From: Streptomyces rhizosphaerihabitans
GTDB lineage: Bacteria; Actinomycetota; Actinomycetes; Streptomycetales; Streptomycetaceae
Assembly (NCBI RefSeq): GCF_025399795.1
Contig: NZ_JAODTZ010000022.1
Coordinates: 1 to 64,000, forward strand
Direction: 5' to 3'
Length of the DNA stretch: 64,000 bases
Numbering within the stretch: the stretch's first letter is position 1; every line of letters starts with the position of its first letter. Under the pieces are notes generated by a model, which saw nothing but the letters and a program-made list of their open reading frames with translations, did no database searches and was not told the DNA's origin. Both the position numbers and the translations under genes were made by a program. Below are positions 1-7,998 of this stretch, one piece after another.

Positions 1-1
1 G

Positions 2-2050
2 GGCGGGGGAGCGGAGGACGCCGGGGACGACATCCGTGCCGCACGCGCCGGAGCCATCGCCGCGTACCGCGCCGGAGCACGCGCCGCCGCCCGCGTCCAG
101 GGGGAACAGCGGGGCGATCCGCTCGCCCTTCCGGCACCCCGGCCCTCGGCACCCGGAGAGCAGGGCGAGCAGGCCGGCCAGGACGGCCGGTACGGCGCCT
201 TCCCGCACTCCACGCAGGCCCAGGCACACACCCCGCCGCAGCTGCCCGGCCAAGGCGGCCGGCAGCACCCTCACACAGCCCCTCCGGGTCAGATAGCCGA
301 CCCGTACGGAGTCGGCGGCATCGGCAGGCACGGGGTTCAGCCGCGCCCTGCCGGAGCTGCCGGCGGGGACAACGGCCAAGGGCGCCCCACGCTCCCCTCG
401 GGACCGGGACCGGGAGTGGGCGGCAGGCCGGCCCCGGGTGCCACGGGGTACGACAACCCCGCGCCCGGACAGGCGCCCTACGCCGCAGGCCACAGCGGCC
501 GTCCAGGCGTCCCGGCCCCCGGACGGCCCGGCGACGACGACCGGGGTCCGGACAACGGCCGGTTCTCCGGCGGCTTCCAGACCTCCGGCCACGCCCAAGC
601 GCCCGGACACCCCGGCGGGTTCACGGATTCCGGCCGAGCCCGCCTGCCCGGCGCCTCTGCGGCCCCCGACCGCACCGGGGCTCCCGGCACCCCGCAGAGT
701 CCGGCTCCCGCCCCGCACAACCCCGAGCGCCGTGGCGGCGGTTGGGGTGAGCTGGTCGTCGGGACACCACCGCACCGAGGGCCGGCCACCGCGCTCGCGG
801 CGGAGCGGGCCCGGCAGGCACGGATGGCCGTGGTCGGACCGGTCACCGAGCGCTGGGCGCCGGAGCAGGCCGGACCGGTGCACGAGAACTGGCAGTTGGC
901 CGCCCCGATCGGACCGGCGACCGACCTGTGGGCGTTGGGCGCGCTGCTCTTCCGCGCCGTACAGGGACACGCTCCCTACCCGGAGGAGAACACCGCCGAG
1001 CTGGTGCAGCTGGTGTGCGCCGAGCCGCCCGCCTTCGCCGAGGAGTGCGGACCGCTGCGACCCGTCGTCGAGTCGCTGCTGCGCCAGGACCCCACCGAGC
1101 GGCTCGACTTCGAGGAACTGCGCGGCTGGCTGCGGTCCCTGGTGCGGTCCGCGCCGGAGCCCGAGGCCGGGGCGCATGTCGTGCCCGCGCCGCCCGTCGA
1201 TCCGAGCCGGCTGCCGATCGTACGGCGCCGGGGCGAGCTCGTCCGCAGGCGCCGCGCCGGGCTGCCCGCGACCAGCCCGCACGCCCGCCACAAGCGTGCC
1301 AGGCGGGAGAGCCAGGCGGGACCCCGCCGGCTGGGCCGGAACCTGCTCCTGCTGGTCCTGCTCCTGCTGGCCGCGGCGGTCGCGTACGCGGTGGTCTTCA
1401 TGCCCAAGTCGGACCGGAGCGGCACGGGCGCCGGGCGGACCGGCTCCGCAGGACAGGCCGGCCCCACCTCCGGCGCCGGCGGCGACACGACGGCGAGCGG
1501 CGGGCCCCGCCCCGACCGGACCTCGCCGGACCCCGGCAAGAGCCCCTCGGGGAAGTCCAGTTCGACCTCCTCGCACACCTCCGCCGACCCCGACGTGGCC
1601 CAGGGGTTCACCCTCCGCAAGGACCCCGAGGGATTCCAGGTCGCCGTGGCGAGCGGCTGGAACCGTTCGCCGAAGAACGGCAGCGGCCAGATCATCTACT
1701 CCCAGGGGGACTTCGAGCTCATCGTCGTACCCGGGCGGGACGGCACGGCCACGTACGGCAGCGACCCGATGACCTACCAGCGGGAGAACGAGAAGGAGTT
1801 GCAGCCCTTCCGCGACTCGACCTGGGCCACCTCCAGCGGGATGCGGCGGATCGACGTGGGCGGCAAGGTGATGGCCGAGGGCCAGTTCACCTGGCAGGAC
1901 TCCGGGGGACGTTCGCTCTACGTGCGCAACCTCGCGATCCTCGTCGGCGGTCACTACCACGTGGTGCAGGTGCGCGGCCCGGATGCCGAGCGCGACGAGG
2001 TGACACGGCTCTACGAGCAGGCGTCGTCGACCTACCAAGTCACCGGCTGA
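2..2050 (+). CDS. Ser/Thr protein kinase-like membrane protein (5' end outside window)
   Basis: The frame is open from base 2, so the start lies left of the window; 682 codons are visible. The first ~280 residues are a Pro/Gly/Gln-rich disordered stretch. They are followed by the C-lobe of a protein kinase: APE at visible residue ~286, a DLWALG helix at ~306 and a conserved Arg in RQDP. No HRD or DFG motif is visible; these would lie upstream, before the disordered insert. One membrane segment sits at ~447-466, then a linker rich in Ser/Thr/Pro/Gly and a C-terminal extracellular domain (~540-682). The low-complexity block falls where the activation segment should be, which suggests a pseudokinase; that is inference because the N-lobe is not visible. 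Three more kinases follow on the same strand. Confidence 0.85.
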   Translation, partial: GGGAEDAGDDIRAARAGAIAAYRAGARAAARVQGEQRGDPLALPAPRPSAPGEQGEQAGQDGRYGAFPHSTQAQAHTPPQLPGQGGRQHPHTAPPGQIADPYGVGGIGRHGVQPRPAGAAGGDNGQGRPTLPSGPGPGVGGRPAPGATGYDNPAPGQAPYAAGHSGRPGVPAPGRPGDDDRGPDNGRFSGGFQTSGHAQAPGHPGGFTDSGRARLPGASAAPDRTGAPGTPQSPAPAPHNPERRGGGWGELVVGTPPHRGPATALAAERARQARMAVVGPVTERWAPEQAGPVHENWQLAAPIGPATDLWALGALLFRAVQGHAPYPEENTAELVQLVCAEPPAFAEECGPLRPVVESLLRQDPTERLDFEELRGWLRSLVRSAPEPEAGAHVVPAPPVDPSRLPIVRRRGELVRRRRAGLPATSPHARHKRARRESQAGPRRLGRNLLLLVLLLLAAAVAYAVVFMPKSDRSGTGAGRTGSAGQAGPTSGAGGDTTASGGPRPDRTSPDPGKSPSGKSSSTSSHTSADPDVAQGFTLRKDPEGFQVAVASGWNRSPKNGSGQIIYSQGDFELIVVPGRDGTATYGSDPMTYQRENEKELQPFRDSTWATSSGMRRIDVGGKVMAEGQFTWQDSGGRSLYVRNLAILVGGHYHVVQVRGPDAERDEVTRLYEQASSTYQVTG

Positions 2051-2110
2051 ACAACCCTTTTGCGCACCGGACGCCGCGTTTGCGCAGGCGAGAACGTCTG
2101 AACGCCAAAC

Positions 2111-2140
2111 GGTTCCCTTCCGTACAAGGAAGGGACAACC
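2111..2140 (+). terminator. stem-loop between first and second kinase genes
   Basis: CCCTTCC and GGAAGGG pair around a GTACAA loop, with a GGTT/AACC extension separated by a small bulge. It lies 60 bases after the first kinase stop and ~90 bases before the second start. No T-tract follows, so termination or a structured leader are both possible. Confidence 0.4.
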
Positions 2141-2229
2141 GTCACAGTGCGGTCTCCGTACGACCCCGCTTGTTCCCTGGGTGGGTACCGCTCTTTAGTC
2201 TGACCCTGTCAATACCATTGCGGGGAAAC

Positions 2230-4005
2230 GTGAATCAGATGCAGGGCCTGCTCCTCGCGGGCCGCTACCGGCTTGTCGACTCCATCGGCAGCGGTGGCAT
2301 GGGCCGGGTTTGGCGCGCCCATGACGAGGTGCTGCACCGCGCGGTCGCGATCAAGGAGCTGACCGCCGCGCTGTACGTGGCCGAGAGCGACCGCGCCCGG
2401 CTGCTCGCCCGGACCCATGCCGAGGCGCGGGCCGCGGCCAGGATCAACCACTCGGCCGTCGTCACCGTCCACGACGTGCTGGAGCACGACAACCGGCCGT
2501 GGATCGTCATGGAGCTGGTCGAGGGCAACTCGCTGGCCGACGAGGTCAAGGAGCAGGGCCGCCTCGAACCGGCCGAGGCGGCGCGGATCGGGCTGTGGGT
2601 GCTGCGCGCGCTGCGCGCCGCGCACGCGGCCGGGGTGCTGCACCGGGACGTGAAGCCGGGCAATGTCCTGCTGTCGTCCGACCGGCGCGTGCTGCTCACC
2701 GACTTCGGGATCGCGCAGGTCGAGGGTGACACGACCATCACGCGCACCGGCGAGATCGTCGGTTCCGTCGACTACCTCGCGCCCGAGCGGGTGCGCGGGC
2801 ACGACCCCGGTCCGGCCGCCGACCTGTGGGCCCTCGGGGCCACGCTGTACACGGCGGTGGAGGGGCGGTCGCCGTTCCGGCGCACGTCGCCCCTGTCGAC
2901 CATGCAGGCCGTGGTGGACGAGGAGCTCACGCCCCCGCAGTACGCCGGTGCGCTGGAGCCCGTCATCGTCTCGCTGCTCTGCAAGGACCCCGCGGGACGC
3001 CCCGGCCCGGACGAGGCCGAGGAGATGCTCGCCGAGGCCGCGGAGGGCCGCCGTCCGAGGACGGCACAGGCGTATGTGCCGACACAGCATGTGGACACGA
3101 GTGGGGGACGCGACCCTTCCCACGAAGGCGGGATACACGGGGCCGGGGCACATGGGGGCGGAACCCATGGTGGTCAGAACCACGGGGGTACCGCCCACGC
3201 CGGTCTGTCCTACGGTGCACCGACCACGGGCGGCCACGGCCATGGAACCGGCGTCACCACACAGGGGGGCGCGCCCCAGGGCGGCGGTCCCGCCGGGACC
3301 AGGTACCAGCTCCTGCCCGGCCCCGAGCCCCGCAAGCGTCGGCGGGGCCGCACCATCGCCCTCGTCCTGGTCATGGCCGCGCTGGTCGGCGGCGGCGGTG
3401 CCGTAGCCATGCGGTACGCGGACAACTGGCGGCGGGCCGGCGGCGACTCGGCCGACTCCGTCGGAACAGGCGGGAACAAGGGCGGCGCCACCGGCAAGCC
3501 CAGCGGCGGGGCCACGGACGGCGGGTCAGGAACCGCCGCCGGCGCCCTCCCCGCGCACTGGGTGAGCGTGGACGACCCCGACGGCTTCAACATCGCCCTT
3601 CCCGGCAAGAAATGGAAGCGGAAGGCCAACGGCTCCCAGGTCGACTACACCCCGGACGGCGGCGAGCACTTCGTCCGCATCGCCGTGGACGACTCACCGG
3701 ACTTCCCGGATCCGTACAGCCACCAGCTGGACCTGGAGGAGCAGTTGACGAAGCTCCAGGACTACGCGCGGGTGAGCCTCGAGGCGAACACGTTCCGGGA
3801 CTGCCACGGCTCCCTCTGGGACTTCACCTGGACCGCGCTGCCGAAGCAGACGCCGTTCCCGGGGCCGCGCCGCGCCATCGAGCAGACCTACCTCGGCCGG
3901 GACGGCGTCGAGTACGCGATCTACATGTCCTCGCCCGCCGCGGACTGGGACACCGCGCTTCAGCAGTTCAAGGTGATCCTGCGCAGCTGGAGCCCCAAGG
4001 CCTGA
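2230..4005 (+). CDS. membrane Ser/Thr protein kinase (PknB-like)
   Basis: This 591-residue Hanks-type kinase phosphorylates protein Ser/Thr residues at the cytoplasmic membrane. Near the N-terminus are the Gly-rich loop GSGGMG and the AIKE lysine, then catalytic HRDVKPGN (~138), DFG (~158) and APE (~184), so it looks catalytically complete. A Gly/His-rich linker (~300-345) leads to one membrane helix (~375-395) and an extracellular domain with the DDPDGFNIALP signature near its start. The GTG at 2230 was chosen because GCGGGG lies just upstream; ATG 2239, three codons later, is the alternative. The frame stays open far upstream, but that part is the shadow of the previous kinase. It probably responds to an envelope signal, but the ligand cannot be read from the sequence. 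Confidence 0.92.
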   Translation: MNQMQGLLLAGRYRLVDSIGSGGMGRVWRAHDEVLHRAVAIKELTAALYVAESDRARLLARTHAEARAAARINHSAVVTVHDVLEHDNRPWIVMELVEGNSLADEVKEQGRLEPAEAARIGLWVLRALRAAHAAGVLHRDVKPGNVLLSSDRRVLLTDFGIAQVEGDTTITRTGEIVGSVDYLAPERVRGHDPGPAADLWALGATLYTAVEGRSPFRRTSPLSTMQAVVDEELTPPQYAGALEPVIVSLLCKDPAGRPGPDEAEEMLAEAAEGRRPRTAQAYVPTQHVDTSGGRDPSHEGGIHGAGAHGGGTHGGQNHGGTAHAGLSYGAPTTGGHGHGTGVTTQGGAPQGGGPAGTRYQLLPGPEPRKRRRGRTIALVLVMAALVGGGGAVAMRYADNWRRAGGDSADSVGTGGNKGGATGKPSGGATDGGSGTAAGALPAHWVSVDDPDGFNIALPGKKWKRKANGSQVDYTPDGGEHFVRIAVDDSPDFPDPYSHQLDLEEQLTKLQDYARVSLEANTFRDCHGSLWDFTWTALPKQTPFPGPRRAIEQTYLGRDGVEYAIYMSSPAADWDTALQQFKVILRSWSPKA

Positions 4006-4066
4006 TAACACCTACGGCGACGTCACCGCCCCGGAGGGTCTTCGTCCGGTGGGGCATGATGGGCCC

Positions 4067-5737
4067 ATGGGGACCGAGGGGGAGAACGTCCGTGTGATCG
4101 CGGGCCGTTACCGGCTGGAGGCCAGAATCGGCCGGGGCGGCATGGGCGTCGTCTGGCGTGCCACCGACCAGCTGCTCGGCCGCCGGGTCGCGGTGAAGGA
4201 GCTGGTCCTCGACGACTCGCTCTCCGCGGAGGAGGCCCGGCTCCAGCGCGACCGCACCCTGCGCGAGGCCCGGGCCGTGGCGCAACTGCACCACCCGCAC
4301 ATCATCGTCGTGCACGACGTCGTCGAGGACGACGAACGCCCTTACATCGTCATGGAGCTGATCGACGGCGGCTCACTCGCCGAACGGATCTCCGCGAACG
4401 GGCCGGTCGACGCGCGCGAGGCCGCCCGCATCGGCATCGACCTGCTCGGAGCGCTGCGCCGCGCGCACGAGGCGGGCGTCCTGCACCGCGACCTCAAGCC
4501 CGCCAACGTCCTCGTCGAGGCGGGCACCGACCGCATCGTGCTCACCGACTTCGGGATCGCCCAGGTCGCGGGCGCGACGACGCTCACCGAGACCGGCGCG
4601 TTCGTCGGCTCGCCCGAGTACACCGCGCCCGAACGGATGGCCGGGGCACGGACCGGCCCCGAGTCCGACCTGTGGTCGCTCGGCGCGCTGCTGTGCACGG
4701 TGCTGAGCGGAGCGTCGCCCTTCCGCCGCGACTCGCTCGGCGGCATCCTGCACGCGGTCGTCGTCGACGAGATCCGTCCGCCGGCCCAGGCTGCGCCGCT
4801 GCTGCCCGTCGTACGAGGACTGTTGGAGCGCGATCCGGAGCGGCGGCTCGACGCGGCGGAGGCGGAGCGGATGCTGCGCGCCTTCCGGGACACCGGCCGT
4901 ACACCGCGGCTGTCGGTCCCTTACACGCCGACGCGGCGGGACGTACCCCTGCACAGACCCGCGCGCGAGCCGTCGCCGGGCTCTTCCGCCACCCCGGCGG
5001 ACCAACCGCCCAGACAGTCCACGCGCAGTCTCCTCGTCGCAGCCGCGCTGGTCGCCGCGATGGCCGGTGCGGGTGTGTCGGCGGCCGCGCTGCTGATGGG
5101 CAACGGCGGTGGCGGTGACGGCAAACCGGCCTCGTCGAGTTCGCAGGGCACGTCACGCACACCGAGTACGGCGTCCGCATCGAGGACGCCGAATGCGTCG
5201 TCCTCGGCGTCCGGCACGCTCTCGGCCCCGCCCAGGAGTGCCGGCCCCACCGTCACGGTGACCCGGCGGCAGACATCGGCCGCCACTCCCCGCACGGCAC
5301 CCTCGGGCTACCGCACCGCGTCGGATCCGAACGGCTTCTCGCTCGCCGTGCCCAACGGCTTCACACGGGATCCGCAGGGCGAGCGGATCTTCTACATGTC
5401 ACCGGGCGAAACTTTCCGCCTCGGCATCAAGGTGGCCGATCCCGAGACGGGCGGTCCGCTGGGCGTGATGCGCCGGGCGGACGCCGACGGGCCTTCCAAC
5501 AACCCCGGCTATCGCGACGGCACGGTCGCCCGGACGACCCACGACGGACACCCCGCCGCCCTCTGGGAGTTCACCTGGAACGGCTTCACCAAGTCGGAGG
5601 GCGCACGGCACACCTACGACCTGTGCTGGGAGGAGGGTGGCCGGATGTACGACGTCTGGGTCTCCGCGCCGGTGGGCCGGGTGACGGAGGAGAAGGAGTA
5701 CTTCGACGTGGCGGTGAACACGTTCGTGGCCTCATAG
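4067..5737 (+). CDS. membrane Ser/Thr protein kinase (PknB-like)
   Basis: Third kinase of the cluster, 556 residues. It has GRGGMG, AVKE, HRDLKPAN, DFGIAQ and APERM in the normal order and spacing, so it should be active. A Pro/Ser-rich juxtamembrane linker precedes a membrane helix (~320-342) and a Ser/Thr-rich stalk. The extracellular C-terminal domain opens with DPNGFSLAVP, the same pattern as the preceding kinase. ATG 4067 was chosen. GTG 4049, six codons earlier, also has a GGAGGG upstream and cannot be excluded. Only 61 bases separate it from the previous stop, so cotranscription is likely. Confidence 0.92.
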   Translation: MGTEGENVRVIAGRYRLEARIGRGGMGVVWRATDQLLGRRVAVKELVLDDSLSAEEARLQRDRTLREARAVAQLHHPHIIVVHDVVEDDERPYIVMELIDGGSLAERISANGPVDAREAARIGIDLLGALRRAHEAGVLHRDLKPANVLVEAGTDRIVLTDFGIAQVAGATTLTETGAFVGSPEYTAPERMAGARTGPESDLWSLGALLCTVLSGASPFRRDSLGGILHAVVVDEIRPPAQAAPLLPVVRGLLERDPERRLDAAEAERMLRAFRDTGRTPRLSVPYTPTRRDVPLHRPAREPSPGSSATPADQPPRQSTRSLLVAAALVAAMAGAGVSAAALLMGNGGGGDGKPASSSSQGTSRTPSTASASRTPNASSSASGTLSAPPRSAGPTVTVTRRQTSAATPRTAPSGYRTASDPNGFSLAVPNGFTRDPQGERIFYMSPGETFRLGIKVADPETGGPLGVMRRADADGPSNNPGYRDGTVARTTHDGHPAALWEFTWNGFTKSEGARHTYDLCWEEGGRMYDVWVSAPVGRVTEEKEYFDVAVNTFVAS

Positions 5738-5846
5738 AGGCTGTATCCCCATAAAGGGGAGATAAGGGATGGTGTGCGTCACGGGTCTGTGACCGGTGGG
5801 CGAAGAGGCTGGATGGCGAGGCGCCCGCCGCGGTACAGATGGACGC

Positions 5847-7790
5847 ATGAGCGACGACGGGGGAGTCCCTCGCAGGGGCGACGAGCCGACGAGTTTCGGT
5901 CTGCAACCACCGAGACCCGCGGTGCAGGGCCGGCAGCAGGGGGTCACGGTGCCGGACCTGCCGCCGGAGACCGCCGTGCAGGTTGGGCCGCCGGAGACGG
6001 CCGTGCGGGGACGGCCGCCGGAGACGGCTGTGCGGGGTGGGCCGCCGGAGCCTGCCGCGCAGGGCCGGCAGGCGGAGACCGCCGTGCAGGGTGGGCGGCC
6101 GGAGGCCATGGTGCAGGGTGGGCAGCCGGAAGCCGTGGCGCCGGGAGCCCCGGCGCCGGGCCGGACACCGGGAGTCCAGGTCGCCGTCCCGTACCCGGGC
6201 AATCCGTATGCCACACCCGCCCCCACCGTCCCGGACCAGCCGGAGGCTTCCGGCTCGGAGCCCTCGCGGGAACCGGGGGCGGGCCGACTCGTAGCCGGGC
6301 GCTACCGCCTGCTCGCCAAGCTCGGACACGGCGGCATGGGCACGGTGTGGCGGGCCACGGACGAGACCGTCGACCGTGAGGTCGCCGTCAAGGAACCGCG
6401 CGTCCCGGACCATCTTCCCGAGCGCGAACGGGCCACCGCGTACGAGCGGATGCGGCGCGAGGCACGCGCGGCGGCACGGCTCGACCACCCCGCCGTGGTC
6501 AACGTCCACGACGTCGCGGTCGTGGACGGACAGCCCTGGATCGTCATGGAGCTGGTGCGGGGCCGCTCGCTCGGCGACGCCCTCCAGGAGGGCACACTCG
6601 GCGTCCGCGAGGCCGCGCGCATCGGCCTGGAGATCCTCGGTGCCCTGGAGGCCGCGCACGCGGCGGGGATCCTGCACCGCGACGTCAAGCCCGACAACGT
6701 GCTCCTCGGCCGGCACGACCGCGTCGTGCTCACCGACTTCGGAATCGCCCGGATCGAAGGCGAGACCAGTCTGACGGACACCGGCGGCTTCGTCGGCTCG
6801 CCCGAATACATCGCCCCGGAACGGGTGTTGGGCCAGCGTCCCGGTCCGGCCTCCGACCTCTGGTCGCTCGGCGTGGTGCTCTACGCCGCCACCGAAGGCG
6901 TCTCCCCCTTCCGGCGCAGCAACACGCCCGCCACGCTCCAGTCGGTCCTCAACGCCACGCCGGCCGCGCCCGCTTCGGCGGGTGCCCCGCTCGCGGAGGC
7001 GATCAACGGCCTGCTCAGCAAGGAGCCGTCCCACCGCCCCGGAGCGGCCGAGGTCCGGCGCCTCCTGGAGGAGGCCGCGCGGCCGCCCGCCCCGGCGCCC
7101 ACCCAGGTCACGCGGATCGAGGGCCCGGACGGACCCGGAGAGCCCGGGGCCGGGGGATTCCGCGTCGGCCGCCGGGCCCTGATCGGCCTTGCGGCCGCGG
7201 TCGTCGCGGTGGTCGCCGCCGCCGCGGTGGGGGCGTACCTGGTGATCGCGGACCCGTTCGCCGGTCCGCTGCCCGACGGCTGGCGGAAACGGCATGTGGC
7301 GGACGTCGCCGCGACGCTGGCGGTGCCCGCCCGCTACCAGGAGGGGACACCGGACCGGAGGTCGGACAAGAAGCACTGGGTCACGTACACCGACTGGAGC
7401 GGGAGCATCTGGATCGGGCTGAGTCTCGCCAGGAAGTCCGAGGACACCACCAGGGAGATCAAGGACTCGGCGCGGGCCGAAATGTACGCGGACGACGGTG
7501 AGTTCAAGGCTTCCGGAGCGTACGACCTGAGCATGCCCGCGGGTCCGAGGACGACCCCGGACGCCAAGGCGACGTACCGGGGCCGGGAGTCCGCCGAGAA
7601 CACCGTGAGGTACAGGACCACGGACAGCCAGAATCCCCGCCCCCGCGAAGTCAGGCTCTTTTACTACAAGTCGAAGGCCGGCGACATGTACAAGCTCACG
7701 ATCAGCTATCCGGGCGACGGCGACTTCACCGTGCGGGGCCGTGAAGTGGCCGACGCGGCGATCGCGAACCTGGACATCGACAAGCCGTGA
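5847..7790 (+). CDS. membrane Ser/Thr protein kinase with repeat-rich N-terminal extension
   Basis: Fourth kinase, 647 residues from ATG 5847 (GTG 5796 is an in-frame alternative). Unlike its neighbours, ~145 residues precede the kinase domain, including seven nine-residue repeats of the PPETAVRGG type. The kinase domain (~150-410) has GHGGMG, AVKE, HRDVKPDN, DFGIAR and APERV. A membrane helix follows at ~445-468, then an extracellular domain of ~170 residues that is more diverged than in the other three. The gap to the previous kinase is 109 bases. The extended N-terminus could be a protein-docking tail, but it may equally be neutral repeat expansion. Confidence 0.92.
   Translation: MSDDGGVPRRGDEPTSFGLQPPRPAVQGRQQGVTVPDLPPETAVQVGPPETAVRGRPPETAVRGGPPEPAAQGRQAETAVQGGRPEAMVQGGQPEAVAPGAPAPGRTPGVQVAVPYPGNPYATPAPTVPDQPEASGSEPSREPGAGRLVAGRYRLLAKLGHGGMGTVWRATDETVDREVAVKEPRVPDHLPERERATAYERMRREARAAARLDHPAVVNVHDVAVVDGQPWIVMELVRGRSLGDALQEGTLGVREAARIGLEILGALEAAHAAGILHRDVKPDNVLLGRHDRVVLTDFGIARIEGETSLTDTGGFVGSPEYIAPERVLGQRPGPASDLWSLGVVLYAATEGVSPFRRSNTPATLQSVLNATPAAPASAGAPLAEAINGLLSKEPSHRPGAAEVRRLLEEAARPPAPAPTQVTRIEGPDGPGEPGAGGFRVGRRALIGLAAAVVAVVAAAAVGAYLVIADPFAGPLPDGWRKRHVADVAATLAVPARYQEGTPDRRSDKKHWVTYTDWSGSIWIGLSLARKSEDTTREIKDSARAEMYADDGEFKASGAYDLSMPAGPRTTPDAKATYRGRESAENTVRYRTTDSQNPRPREVRLFYYKSKAGDMYKLTISYPGDGDFTVRGREVADAAIANLDIDKP
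5961..6149 (+). repeat. 27-bp tandem repeat, 7 copies, inside kinase gene
   Basis: Seven degenerate in-frame units of 27 bases encode nine-residue repeats (PPETAVQVG, PPETAVRGR, PPETAVRGG and variants). The 5' copies are the most alike and the 3' copies the most diverged. Confidence 0.85.
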
Positions 7791-7998
7791 CCGCCGGGCC
7801 GGTGCCGTGCGGGTGGCGGCCCTCTCGTCCCCGGTGACCGGACTGTGACCGGAGAAACGATCCCCCGGTGATCGTCGGATCGACAACGCCCTGATCAGCG
7901 TATTTGCTGCCAGTGATCACTGGCGCTTTGTGAGTACTCCGTGAAAGGCCATTACCGACGGGTACCCAAAGGGAGCGAGCGGGCATACCCTGCGGCTC

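Noticed and set aside
928..4005. Single 1025-codon open frame as one long kinase gene
   Set aside because: The first ~430 codons are out-of-frame sequence of the preceding kinase gene. A normal kinase N-terminus starts at 2230.
5586..7886. 766-codon minus-strand open frame opposite the fourth kinase
   Set aside because: Shadow of the kinase gene; Arg-rich translation without motifs.
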